This document shows, piece by piece, positions 17,344 through 25,736 of a stretch of DNA of 64,000 nucleotides (its first letter is position 1; every line of letters begins with the position of its first letter). The notes below the pieces were generated by a model, which searched no databases, was not told the origin of the DNA, and saw only the letters and a list, made by a program, of their open reading frames with translations. A program made the position numbers and the translations under genes. Source of the stretch: Arthrobacter jiangjiafuii (GTDB taxonomy: Bacteria > Actinomycetota > Actinomycetes > Actinomycetales > Micrococcaceae); NCBI RefSeq assembly GCF_018622995.1, contig NZ_CP076022.1, positions 3,348,001-3,412,000 of the forward strand, written 5' to 3'.

Positions 17344-18126
17344 ATGTCCCGTCGGTCTCTTTTGTCAGCAGCGGCGCTGCTCGCTGCCGGCGCGTTCATT
17401 CCGGGCTGCCGCCCCCTGCGCAGCACCGACGGCGGTTCCCATGCCGCCCACCTTGCTGCCCGTCCCGGGAACGTCGCCACCAACGGCGGAACCGGGAACC
17501 CTGCCGGGCAGCGGCCGCTGGGCCTGGTGGCCGAACGGGACGCCCTCCTCTACGTCCCTGCCGCACCGGCCGGTGCCGCAACCGCTGCCGCCGGCCCCCT
17601 GCCGCTGCTGTTGGTTTTGCATGGAGCCGGCGGTGATGCGGCCCGCGGCCTGTCCGTATTGTCGGGCCTGTCGGATGAATTCGGCATAGCCCTGATGTCC
17701 CCTGCCTCGCGCACCGGAACCTGGGACGCCATCCGCGGCAGCTACGAGGACGATGTGGCACAGATCGACGCCGGCCTGGAAGAGGCTTTCTCCACGCTGG
17801 ACGTGGACCCCAGGCGTATCGGCATAGCCGGGTTTTCCGACGGCGCCTCCTACGCCCTGGGCCTGGGGCTGGCCAACGGGGACCTGTTCTCGAGGATCCT
17901 TGCCTTTTCACCCGGCTTCATTCCCTCCGGTCCGCGGGAAGCCAAGCCGGAGGTTTTCATCTCCCACGGGCGGGCCGACGACGTCCTGCCCATCCGCGCC
18001 ACCAGCCGGCGGATCGTGCCCTCGCTGGAGGGGGACGGCTACAGCGTCACCTACCGGGAGTTCGACGGCGGCCATGCCGTTCCGCCGGAAGTTGCCCGGG
18101 AGGCGCTGGACTGGCTGGGCTGGTAG
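17344..18126 (+). CDS. Secreted lipoprotein alpha/beta hydrolase (depolymerase-like esterase)
   Basis: A 260-residue exported hydrolase. The N-terminus is a lipoprotein signal (SRRS, hydrophobic core, then a lipobox ending at C22 in IPGC). A twin-Arg-like SRR is present but the full Tat motif is not. The mature part has the LHGAGGD oxyanion loop, nucleophile serine in GFSDGA, aspartate in HGRADDVLP and histidine in GGHAVP, as in the PHB depolymerase/feruloyl esterase-like group. A strong AGGAGGGAAAGG site precedes the ATG. Its last codons and stop lie in a 21-base tandem duplication. Confidence 0.85.
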   Translation: MSRRSLLSAAALLAAGAFIPGCRPLRSTDGGSHAAHLAARPGNVATNGGTGNPAGQRPLGLVAERDALLYVPAAPAGAATAAAGPLPLLLVLHGAGGDAARGLSVLSGLSDEFGIALMSPASRTGTWDAIRGSYEDDVAQIDAGLEEAFSTLDVDPRRIGIAGFSDGASYALGLGLANGDLFSRILAFSPGFIPSGPREAKPEVFISHGRADDVLPIRATSRRIVPSLEGDGYSVTYREFDGGHAVPPEVAREALDWLGW

Positions 18127-18152
18127 CAGCGCTGGCTGGGCTGGTAGCAGCG
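18111..18152. repeat. Perfect 21-base tandem duplication across a stop codon
   Basis: Two identical 21-base units (each beginning CTGGCTGGGCTGGTAG) run 18111-18131 and 18132-18152. The first contains the last codons and TAG stop of the hydrolase; the second repeats them in frame downstream, so a second in-frame TAG follows 21 bases after the first. Confidence 0.92.
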
Positions 18153-18164
18153 CTGGGGCGCCGG

Positions 18165-18746
18165 TCAGATCTCCGGAACCCAGGCGGGATCCCGGCCGGT
18201 CAGCCCGACCAGCTGGTCCAGCGGCGACGCGGCCTCGTCCACCGGCACCGCGGGTCCGAAGAGCTCCGGGCTGCGCGGCTGTTCCAGGAGGAATTCGGCG
18301 CAGGCCTGCACCGCACGCGGGTCCGGATTGAAGTGCTGCCCGGTGGAGCGGGCCAGGTCCCAGCCATGCACGATGATCTCGTCCAGGGCAAACATGCCCG
18401 CCTCCGAGGCGGACAGCGGCACCCGCCCGGCGACGGTCTCACCCTGCCAGGCGGCGGGGTCCGCCCAGGCGCCCGCCAGCGCGGTGAGCTGGTTGGGGAT
18501 CCGCTCGCGCCAGCCCACGGCGAGGTTCCCGGCGTCGGCCGGCGGCGGCTCCTCCACACCAGGGGGCGGCGCGCTTTTCCGGGCGCTCAGCGCATACTCC
18601 AGCGACAGGCCGTCCATATGGTCCAGCAGATCGCCCACCGTGTACTCCGGCGAAGGGGTGGGCCAGTCCAGCTGATCGTCCCGGATTCCGGCAATCACCG
18701 CCCCGGTATCCCTGGCTGCATGCCGAAAATCGACTGGTGCGCGCAT
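18165..18746 (-). CDS. TIGR03086-type metal-binding (DinB/mycothiol maleylpyruvate isomerase-like) protein
   Basis: This 193-residue four-helix protein has the N-terminal WPTPSPEYTVGDLLDHMDGL segment and the DEIIVHGWDLARSTG motif that place histidines on two helices for a divalent metal. The family is common in actinobacteria and related to mycothiol-dependent enzymes. The exact substrate is unknown. The ATG at 18746 has GAGGAGG upstream; the frame is open further 5' but there it is Arg/Cys-rich and not family-like. Confidence 0.85.
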   Translation of the reverse strand: MRAPVDFRHAARDTGAVIAGIRDDQLDWPTPSPEYTVGDLLDHMDGLSLEYALSARKSAPPPGVEEPPPADAGNLAVGWRERIPNQLTALAGAWADPAAWQGETVAGRVPLSASEAGMFALDEIIVHGWDLARSTGQHFNPDPRAVQACAEFLLEQPRSPELFGPAVPVDEAASPLDQLVGLTGRDPAWVPEI

Positions 18747-18937
18747 GGTTCCTCCTCGCGGAACACGTCGGCTTCTCCTGTGCCTGTTGCTTCTGCTGGT
18801 CCTGCAACAGTGCATCTGCGTCTCATTCGACGGTAGCAAGCACCGCTGGGTGCGGTAAGGCGCCATCGCTGTTTCTCCCGCCTTGCGCTCCGGCTAGGAT
18901 GGCCGCACTGCCAACCGGGCGCGGAAGACGGTGTGCC

Positions 18938-19573
18938 ATGGACAAGAAGCTCCGCCCGCCACTGACCGGCCGCACCGGCATCTCGCGGCTGATCAGTTAC
19001 GTGGACGCTGTCACGGCCATCGCGATGACACTCCTGATCCTCCCGCTGGTCGACGATGCCAGCCGCATCGGAGCCGCTGACCTTGCCGGGTTCATAAGGG
19101 ACGATACCTACGAGCTCTTTGCCTTTGCCTTGAGCTTCGTGGTGATCTTCCGCCTGTGGCTGGCCCACCACCACACCTACGAGCAGGTCACCGGCGGCAC
19201 ACCGGCACTGATCTGGGCCAATATGCCCTGGATGCTGGGGGTGGTGTTCCTGCCCTTCCCTACCGAGCTGCTCGACGACGCGAACCGGGAGAGTCCCCTG
19301 GCGAACGGGCTCTATGTCGGCACGCTCGCCTGGATCAGTGCCTTTGGGCTGATCCAGCAGCTGATCATCCACCGCACACCCGAAATCCGGCCTCCTGATG
19401 CCGGACCGGTGGCGCTGGCACCGGCCGGAATCCTCACACTACTGATGCTCCTCGCCCTGGCCGTCTCGGTATTGTTTCCGCGCATCGGACTCTGGGGGCT
19501 GCTGCTGCTGTTCCTGCAGGGGCCGGCGCTGCGGCTGGTCTCCCGGATACGAAGCCCACGCACGCGGCAGTAA
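18938..19573 (+). CDS. TMEM175-like (DUF1211) potassium channel-family membrane protein
   Basis: The 211-residue protein has six hydrophobic segments. The first helix reads SYVDAVTAIAMTLLILPL, which corresponds to the FSDGVFAIAxTLLVL signature of bacterial TMEM175 channels but with the FSD replaced by YVD. The next helices include FRLWLAHHHTYE, another family mark. Bacterial TMEM175 proteins form tetrameric K+ channels. The changed first motif makes conductance uncertain. Confidence 0.8.
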   Translation: MDKKLRPPLTGRTGISRLISYVDAVTAIAMTLLILPLVDDASRIGAADLAGFIRDDTYELFAFALSFVVIFRLWLAHHHTYEQVTGGTPALIWANMPWMLGVVFLPFPTELLDDANRESPLANGLYVGTLAWISAFGLIQQLIIHRTPEIRPPDAGPVALAPAGILTLLMLLALAVSVLFPRIGLWGLLLLFLQGPALRLVSRIRSPRTRQ

Positions 19574-19583
19574 GTTGGAGGAC

Positions 19584-20243
19584 ATGCCACTTGAGCACGA
19601 GCAGTTCACCCTTCCCACAGGTGACACCGAAGTCACCGCCGCCTTTGCCGGCCCCGCGGACGCAACGGCCGCCGTCGTCGTCGCGCACGGGGCCGGAGCG
19701 GGCATGGACCATCCCTTCCTCACCGGTTTTACCGATGCGCTGAACGACGGCGGCGTTGCGACCCTGCGCTTCAACTTCCCCTACCGCGAGGCCGGCCGGA
19801 AGTTCCCGGACCGGCCGCCGGCCGCGATCGCTGCCTGGCGTGCGGCGATGGAGGCGGCGGCGGCGCGTACCGCCGGCCTGCCGCTCTGGGCCTGCGGGAA
19901 ATCCTTCGGCGGACGCATGGCCTCCATGGCCGTGGCGGAAGGGATGACGGCGGCGGGACTGATCTTCCTCGGCTATCCGCTGCATCCGCCGGGCAAGCCC
20001 GAGAAGCTGCGCGACGAGCACCTGTACGGGCTGAGCCTGCCGATGCTCTTCCTGCAGGGCACCCGCGATCCCTTCGCGCTGCCCGGGGAACTGGAGCCGG
20101 TGGCTGAACGGATCGGACCCAACGCCGTGGTGCAGTGGATCGACGGCGGCAACCACTCGTTCGAGGTGCGCGGGAACAAGCGGGCCCCGGAGGTTGTCGG
20201 GGCCGACATGGCGAAGCCGGTGCTGGAGTTCACGATGACTTAG
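19584..20243 (+). CDS. Alpha/beta hydrolase, KANL3/Tex30-like
   Basis: A 219-residue cytoplasmic hydrolase. It shows the AHGAGAGMDHPFL oxyanion loop, the nucleophile serine in CGKSFGGRMAS, aspartate in GTRDPFA and histidine in GGNHSF. The AGGKSFGGRMxS form is typical of the KANL3/Tex30 group, whose substrates are unknown. The ATG at 19584 follows TTGGAGGAC, and the gene starts ten bases after the TMEM175-like gene, probably in one transcript. Confidence 0.87.
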   Translation: MPLEHEQFTLPTGDTEVTAAFAGPADATAAVVVAHGAGAGMDHPFLTGFTDALNDGGVATLRFNFPYREAGRKFPDRPPAAIAAWRAAMEAAAARTAGLPLWACGKSFGGRMASMAVAEGMTAAGLIFLGYPLHPPGKPEKLRDEHLYGLSLPMLFLQGTRDPFALPGELEPVAERIGPNAVVQWIDGGNHSFEVRGNKRAPEVVGADMAKPVLEFTMT

Positions 20244-20289
20244 GCCACGACCCTGTCCCGGCGGCCAAGGGTTTCGGTAAGCTGGCGCC

Positions 20290-21117
20290 ATGCTGAAGAG
20301 ACTGGCGAAAAAAGTCGCGGTGGCAGCTCTGATTTTGACGGCGTTTGCTGCCGGCATGGTGGCCGTTTTGGGCTACGGCCTCGTCCAGCTGCTCCAGGTG
20401 GCGGTGTCCGGAGACAGCGGGGATCCCTCGGTGTTTTCATTCCTGGCCGTATTCATCACGCCGTCGCTGTTTATCGGCGCACTGCTGGCGCTGGGGCTGG
20501 GCATCCGCTTCGGCAGCCGGAAGGCCCGCGGCAGGCGGAACCGCCGCTCTGCAGCCGCCGCCCAGGCTGAGTCCTGGCAGCGGCTGTACGCACGCCGGGA
20601 CCAGCTGCTGGTGCAATGGTCCCGCTACGAAACCGACGTCGCGCTGATGATCGATTACCCGGTGATGACCGATTACACCGATCCGGTGGTCCGCGAGGTG
20701 ATCGTCGCGATGCAGGGCATCCGGGCCGCCGAGGCGCAGGCCCTGGACCTAGGGCGGGGGCACGCAGCGGGTTCCAAACTCAGCCACGCCGTGGACCGCT
20801 TCGAAGTGGCGCTGACGACGGCGGAGAAATATGCCCGGCGCTGCGGACAGTCCCGGCTTACCGATGCCGAACGCAGCAAGCTCGCCAGCGCACGGCAGGC
20901 CCTGAACATCATCCTCGACCAGGCCGCTACACGGTCAGAGGTCGACGCCGCCTACCGCAGTCTGCGCGGTTCACTCCACGGCATCATCGACCTGCCGGAG
21001 ACGGCCGTGGCGGATCTGGAGGCCCACACCATGCAGGAACTCGGCATCAGGCCGCACGGTGCGCACCAGAGCGGGGCGCCCCGCCCGACGACGGCACCTG
21101 CCGAGCGGGCAGCCTGA
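20290..21117 (+). CDS. Hypothetical protein with two N-terminal TM helices
   Basis: 275 residues: two membrane helices (about 8-35 and 48-76), then a basic stretch GSRKARGRRNRRS and a long mostly helical cytoplasmic part (residues 90-245) without recognised motifs, and a disordered Pro/Ala tail. I do not know the family. It follows the hydrolase by 46 bases on the same strand. Confidence 0.75.
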   Translation: MLKRLAKKVAVAALILTAFAAGMVAVLGYGLVQLLQVAVSGDSGDPSVFSFLAVFITPSLFIGALLALGLGIRFGSRKARGRRNRRSAAAAQAESWQRLYARRDQLLVQWSRYETDVALMIDYPVMTDYTDPVVREVIVAMQGIRAAEAQALDLGRGHAAGSKLSHAVDRFEVALTTAEKYARRCGQSRLTDAERSKLASARQALNIILDQAATRSEVDAAYRSLRGSLHGIIDLPETAVADLEAHTMQELGIRPHGAHQSGAPRPTTAPAERAA

Positions 21118-21133
21118 GCGCTCCTACTCCTCC

Positions 21134-21163
21134 TCAGTCATCGGCTCCTCAGTCATCGGCTCC
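21134..21163. repeat. Perfect 15-base tandem duplication across a stop codon
   Basis: TCAGTCATCGGCTCC occurs twice end to end. Read on the minus strand the unit is GGAGCCGATGACTGA, which gives the last codons G-A-D-D and the TGA of the acidic protein. The second copy provides a second in-frame TGA 15 bases later. Confidence 0.9.
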
Positions 21164-21430
21164 GGCGGGGTATTGCTCATCGGCGCCGGCGGGGTACTGC
21201 TCCTCGTCGCCGCGGGGGTACTCATCCTCGTCGGTGCCCGCCCCTCCGTCAGTGCTTTGCTCCAAACGGTCGGCTTCGGACCCCTCGGGCCGCAGCGGGT
21301 CCCCGTGCGCCCGGACCGGGTCCTGGCTCCCCGTATCCTCCTGGGCCTCCGGAACAACGGGCGCCTGCTGTTCCAGGACATCGGCTTCGTTCTCGGCAGG
21401 TACGACAGGGCTGTGGTCAGCACTGGACAT
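21149..21430 (-). CDS. Small acidic repeat protein, hypothetical
   Basis: 93 residues, strongly acidic and probably disordered, with no membrane segment or domain. The C-terminal third is a degenerate eight-residue repeat (DEDEYPRG, DEEQYPAG, ADEQYPAG, ADD) encoded by 24-base units. An AAAGGAG site lies 6-7 bases before the ATG at 21430, which favours a real gene. It is convergent with the 275-residue membrane protein. Function unknown. Confidence 0.7.
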   Translation of the reverse strand: MSSADHSPVVPAENEADVLEQQAPVVPEAQEDTGSQDPVRAHGDPLRPEGSEADRLEQSTDGGAGTDEDEYPRGDEEQYPAGADEQYPAGADD

Positions 21431-21651
21431 AGTCGCTTCTCCTTTACTTGAAACAGGAACACATTGTCGGCGCGCAGTGGCTGGAACGGACTGCGAAGCG
21501 GGGCTTCACATCCCCGACGGCACCCTTAGATTATAAGCCTGCTTACCACTATGCCAGCGAAAGCTCCCTGCGCTGCACCCCAAGGCGGCGGACAGGCGCC
21601 TGAGGGCGTGGGATAGTCTGGGGCCGGGGCAGCCGGCAGACGAAGGAAGTT

Positions 21652-22770
21652 ATGACAGTCCACACCAGCACCCGGCTCTCCGACGGCCGGGAGCTCATCT
21701 ACTTCGATGCGTCCGAAGCGACCGCCCGCCGCCGCCTGGCAGGTCCCTCCGACCGCCGTGGCCTGCCGGACCGGCCCGCCAGCGGAACCGTCCGCTATGA
21801 CCCCTTGACCGGGGAGTGGATCGCCGTCGCCGCGCACCGGCAGACCCGCACCCATCTGCCCGCCGCCGACCAGTGCCCGCTCTGCCCGTCGTCGCCGTCG
21901 CACCTGTCCGAAATCCCGGCCACGGACTACGAGGTGGCGGTCTTCGAAAACCGGTTTCCCTCTTTCGGCCCGGAACTGGGCCTGCTGCCGGCGGATCCGG
22001 TCTGGGGCACGACGGCGCCGGCGTACGGGCGCTGCGAAGTGGTTGCCTTCGACTCGGCACATGAGGGATCCTTCGGATCACTCTCCCCCGAACGGGCCCG
22101 TACCGTGGTGGATGCCTGGGCGCAGCGGACCGGAGCGCTGTCAGCAATGGAGGGCATCCGGCAGGTGTTCTGCTTCGAGAACCGCGGCGCCGATATCGGC
22201 GTCACGCTGCTGCATCCGCACGGACAGATTTACGCCTACCCCTTCATTCCTCCGCGCTCCGCTGTCATGGCGGAGCAGGCAGCGGCGTACTTCGAGGCCT
22301 CCGAGGGCCGCCGGACCCTGGTGGGGGCAGTGCTGGATGCTGAACGAAGCTCCGGCGAGCGCATGGTCCTTGAGGGCCGGCACTTCAGCGCCTATGTTCC
22401 GTTCGCCGCCCGCTGGCCGCTGGAGGTCCATCTGGTGCCGCACCGCCAGGTCGCGGACCTGGCCGAACTGCGGGACGAGGAACGCGATGACCTGACCGGC
22501 GTCTACCTCGAACTGCTGGCCCGCGTGGACGGCCTCTATTCCACACCCACGCCCTACATTGCCGCCTGGCACCAGGCCCCGCTGGACGCACGTTTCCGCC
22601 CCGCCAGCCGGCTGCACCTGCAGCTCACCTCGCCGCGCCGGGCGGCGGACAAGCTCAAGTTCCTGGCCGGTTCGGAGGCCGCGATGGGCGCCTTTATCAA
22701 TGACACCGTCCCCGAGCAGGTGGCGGCACAGCTGCGCGCCGCTGTTCCCGCTACCGCCCGGAAAGGCTGA
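21652..22770 (+). CDS. galT: Galactose-1-phosphate uridylyltransferase
   Basis: This 372-residue enzyme of the Leloir pathway transfers UMP from UDP-glucose to galactose-1-phosphate. The zinc site CPLCPS (about residue 75), the GRCEVVAFDSAHEGSF segment and the nucleophile histidine in the HPHGQ motif are all present, as is the second HIT-like half with HLVPHRQVADL. It is followed two bases later by galK, so the two form an operon. No galE or galactose transporter is next to them. Confidence 0.96.
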   Translation: MTVHTSTRLSDGRELIYFDASEATARRRLAGPSDRRGLPDRPASGTVRYDPLTGEWIAVAAHRQTRTHLPAADQCPLCPSSPSHLSEIPATDYEVAVFENRFPSFGPELGLLPADPVWGTTAPAYGRCEVVAFDSAHEGSFGSLSPERARTVVDAWAQRTGALSAMEGIRQVFCFENRGADIGVTLLHPHGQIYAYPFIPPRSAVMAEQAAAYFEASEGRRTLVGAVLDAERSSGERMVLEGRHFSAYVPFAARWPLEVHLVPHRQVADLAELRDEERDDLTGVYLELLARVDGLYSTPTPYIAAWHQAPLDARFRPASRLHLQLTSPRRAADKLKFLAGSEAAMGAFINDTVPEQVAAQLRAAVPATARKG

Positions 22771-22772
22771 CA

Positions 22773-23930
22773 ATGACACTCTCCGCCGCTGAGCTGTCCG
22801 CCGCCTTCACCGCACGCTTCGGCCGCGAGCCTGCCGGCATCTGGTCAGCGCCCGGCCGGGTCAACCTGATCGGGGAGCACACGGACTACAACGACGGCTT
22901 TGTGCTGCCGTTCGCCATCAACCGCTCCACCCTGGTGGCCGCCGCCCCGCGCCGGGACCGCACCGCCCGGGTGTATTCGTCCCTCGGCGACGGAGGTTCG
23001 GCCAGCGCTGACCTGAACGGGATCAGCGCCGGCAGCATCACCGGCTGGGCCGCCTATCCGCTGGGTGTCCTCTGGGCCTTCGGGGAACGCGGAACACGGA
23101 TTCCCGGGATGGACCTCTATATTGATTCCGATGTCCCGGTCGGTGCCGGCCTCTCCTCCTCCGCCGCCCTGGAATGCGCGGTGGCCACCATGGCCAATGA
23201 CCTGGCCGACGCCGGCCTGACCGGGCCGGAGCTGGCTGAATTGGGGCGGCGTGCGGAGAACCGGATGGTGGGTGCTCCCACCGGCATCATGGATCAGTCC
23301 GCGTCCCTGCTCGGCGAGGAGGGCCATGCGGTCTTTCTCGACTGCCGGTCCCTGGAATCCCGGCTGGTCCCACTGGATCTGGCCGCTAACGGCCTCACGC
23401 TGCTCGTGATCGACACCCGGGTCAGCCACGAACATTCCACCGGCGGCTACGCCTCCCGGCGGGCCTCCTGCGAGCGCGGGGCGCGGGCCATGGGCGTGCC
23501 GGCGCTGCGTGATCTCACGGATGCCGACCTGGCGGAAGCGGCCCGCACCCTGGATGATGAGACCTTCCGCCGGGTCCGGCATGTGGTGACAGAGAACGCC
23601 CGCGTGCTGGCCGCCGTCGACCTCCTGCAGGAGCAGGGTCCGGCCGCGCTCGGCCCGCTGCTCAACGCGAGCCACGCGTCCATGCGCGATGACTTTGAGA
23701 TTTCCTGCCCAGAGCTGGATCTGGCAGTCGAGGCAGCGCGCGGCGCCGGAGCGCTGGGCGCGCGGATGACCGGCGGCGGTTTTGGCGGATCGGCCATAAC
23801 GCTCGTGAAGACCGACGACGCCGCGTCCGTCGCCGGCGCGGTGCTGGGGGCATTTACTGCCGCCGGCTATACCGAGCCGGCCCTCTTCCCCGTACTGCCC
23901 GCGTCCGGGGCCGGGCGGGTGGAGGGCTAG
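22773..23930 (+). CDS. galK: Galactokinase
   Basis: The 385-residue GHMP kinase phosphorylates galactose at C1 with ATP. The galactokinase signature GRVNLIGEHTDYNDG lies at about residues 25-40, the ATP loop VGAGLSSSAALE near 120, and the C-terminal GGGFGG motif near 330. It starts two bases after galT. Its TAG stop shares the tetranucleotide CTAG with the stop of the convergent substrate-binding protein. Confidence 0.97.
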   Translation: MTLSAAELSAAFTARFGREPAGIWSAPGRVNLIGEHTDYNDGFVLPFAINRSTLVAAAPRRDRTARVYSSLGDGGSASADLNGISAGSITGWAAYPLGVLWAFGERGTRIPGMDLYIDSDVPVGAGLSSSAALECAVATMANDLADAGLTGPELAELGRRAENRMVGAPTGIMDQSASLLGEEGHAVFLDCRSLESRLVPLDLAANGLTLLVIDTRVSHEHSTGGYASRRASCERGARAMGVPALRDLTDADLAEAARTLDDETFRRVRHVVTENARVLAAVDLLQEQGPAALGPLLNASHASMRDDFEISCPELDLAVEAARGAGALGARMTGGGFGGSAITLVKTDDAASVAGAVLGAFTAAGYTEPALFPVLPASGAGRVEG

Positions 23931-24937
23931 GAGGCATCCGGGCCGTTGCTGACGAAAAACGGCAACAGGTTTCCGTACGGGTCCACCACCGGATCGGCGT
24001 CGAACCCGTTGTATTGCTGGCGCAGGCCGATCACCGACCGGGCGGCATCATCGGCGACATTGGTGTCCCGCGCGATGCCCCAGGGCCCCAGTTCGGCGTC
24101 AACCACCAGCCGGGCGTCGGGCTTGGGCAGTCCGCGGACATTGGCCACCAGGTCCACCACTTCGTCCCGGTGACCCGGGTCCAGCACCCAGGCAAGGGCC
24201 GCCTCGTAGCTTTCACGGAATCGTTCCCCGACATCACGGTGCTCGGCGTACCAGTCCCCATTCCATGCGGCGACTGAACCGACATAGGGCATGCCGAGCG
24301 CTGACTCATCCGCCAGTTGGTTCATTCCCTGCTGCTGCGCCAGCGCCTCGAGTCCGTCGCTCAGCAGCGTGGCAGCAGTGAAGCCGTCGCTCAAACGCAG
24401 ATAGCGTTCGGCTAAGCCGCCGTGCCTGACGACGGTATAGTCCTCGTCCCGGGCGAGCCCGGCCTGTTCCAAAAGGTAGTAAATGACGTAGGCGTAGCCG
24501 CTGTTCCGGGCATCCACAGCCACCTCGCCCCCGCGTATTGCCTCCATCGACGTGATCTCCGGCGGGCTGGTAACGGTCAGCCCCATGCCCAGGTCCAGCG
24601 CGAAGTCCGCCATGGCGTAGAGCGGGCGTCCCAGGTTATTGGAGGCATTGGTCCGGTAGTTGACCACGTTGTCCCAGGCGGTCTGCAGGACGTCGTAGTT
24701 TCCGGCGGCGAAGTCCTGGAACTGCTGGTCCGAGGACTGCACCTGTTCATACACCACATGCACGTCGTTGTCGGCGAAGAAACCCTTCTTCCACGCCGCT
24801 GCCAGGACGGGCGATATGGAGAACACGCCCATTCTCAGCGGATTCGAGCCACTGCCGGGCGGCTCATTCCGGTGCTCCTGTGCTGCCTGAGGTCCTTGTG
24901 CCATTTGAGGTCCTTGGTCTCGTGGGAAGCCCCCCAT
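23927..24937 (-). CDS. NMT1/THI5-like ABC substrate-binding protein without signal peptide
   Basis: This 336-residue protein has the two-lobe periplasmic-binding fold of the nitrate/sulfonate/thiamine-precursor (NMT1/SsuA-like) group: LRMGVFSISPVLAAAWKKGFFADNDVHV at the start, then QQFQDFAAGNYDVLQTAWDNV. The N-terminus (GGFPRDQGPQMAQGPQAAQEH) is polar with no signal peptide or lipobox, and no ABC permease or ATPase is adjacent. It may act in the cytoplasm as a binding protein or enzyme. The ATG at 24937 has GGAAGGTGG upstream. What it binds is unknown. Confidence 0.8.
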   Translation of the reverse strand: MGGFPRDQGPQMAQGPQAAQEHRNEPPGSGSNPLRMGVFSISPVLAAAWKKGFFADNDVHVVYEQVQSSDQQFQDFAAGNYDVLQTAWDNVVNYRTNASNNLGRPLYAMADFALDLGMGLTVTSPPEITSMEAIRGGEVAVDARNSGYAYVIYYLLEQAGLARDEDYTVVRHGGLAERYLRLSDGFTAATLLSDGLEALAQQQGMNQLADESALGMPYVGSVAAWNGDWYAEHRDVGERFRESYEAALAWVLDPGHRDEVVDLVANVRGLPKPDARLVVDAELGPWGIARDTNVADDAARSVIGLRQQYNGFDADPVVDPYGNLLPFFVSNGPDAS

Positions 24938-25156
24938 GTCCACCTTCCAGAGTAGGGAGGCATACCCGGCTGGAAAAGGACACACGGTCAGGTCCGGCCA
25001 TCAGGCACACTGAACCCATGAACGAACATGCTGAAATTCAGTGTGGGACATGTCAGCGGGGCAGGCGCGGCTGCGCTACCACCAGGGAACGGTCATACCG
25101 CTCGAATTTCAGTAGCAGCCGACAGTGGCAGCTTTTCAGTAACGACGGGAAACAGC

Positions 25157-25186
25157 GAAGGCCCGCCCGGTTGCGGGCAGGCCTTC
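25157..25186 (-). terminator. Hairpin terminator downstream of ssrA
   Basis: A GC-rich stem (GAAGGCC...GGCCTTC flanking GCCCG/CGGGC, one mismatch) lies 34 bases past the 3' end of the tmRNA. It has only a weak T-run after it, as is common in actinobacteria. Confidence 0.7.
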
Positions 25187-25219
25187 GGTCCGGCAGCCGC
25201 CGGTCGTGAATCTGACTCG

Positions 25220-25587
25220 TGGAGATGGGGGGAATCGAACCCCCGTCCGATGCTGTGTTGATAGGGCTTCTCCGGGCGCAGTCTGTGTCGGATTTTCTTG
25301 GCCCCAGCCGTCGTACAGACGTGCGGCTGATCCGGGCCCAGCCGTCAAAGTGTCCCGAACACCCTCACGGCTTGGGTGTTCAGCAGTGGCCCTCTAAACG
25401 ACGCCAGGCACCGGAGCGAGAGCAACTCCGGGCTGACGGACTGTGCCTTACTGCTTAGGCAGCAAGGGCGAAGTCAGTGCGCATAGGTTTGGCACTTATT
25501 TTTTTGCAGAGAGCGTTAGCGAGATAACTCTGCATCCTCGGCCCGCTTCCCCTGTCGCGGCAAACATCGTCGAAACCGATCATCCCC
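25220..25587 (-). ncRNA. ssrA: Transfer-messenger RNA
   Basis: This RNA rescues ribosomes stalled on broken mRNAs. The 5' end GGGGATGATCGGTTTCGAC is the usual actinobacterial start. Its first seven bases pair with CATCTCC near the 3' end to form the acceptor stem, next to the T-arm GGGGGTTCGATTCCCCC. The resume codon GCC at 25493 opens the tag AKPMRTDFALAA, ended by TAA at 25455-25457. The ALAA end is the degradation signal. CCA is not encoded (ACGA follows the stem). About 368 nt, normal for the family. Confidence 0.96.
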
Positions 25588-25736
25588 GTGTTCAGTTGCC
25601 AAGTCGTGGCTTCCGCGTTTTCCTGGCTGCCACTTTGCTGCGATGGCCGCCTTCTCCGGCGTCCGTACAGAATAACGCAGGGCTCCGGCCGATGATTCCC
25701 GCTCCGCGAAGAGTTTTTCTGCTGGAGAATGTCCAG

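Noticed and set aside
24986-25156. Small plus-strand open frames between the substrate-binding protein and ssrA
   Set aside because: Their translations are Arg/Ser/Gly-rich, lack ribosome sites and run into the tmRNA, so they were not called.
25443-25736. 5' extension of the P-loop kinase frame
   Set aside because: It runs through the tmRNA gene on the other strand and shows no family sequence before the ATG at 25737, which has a ribosome site.
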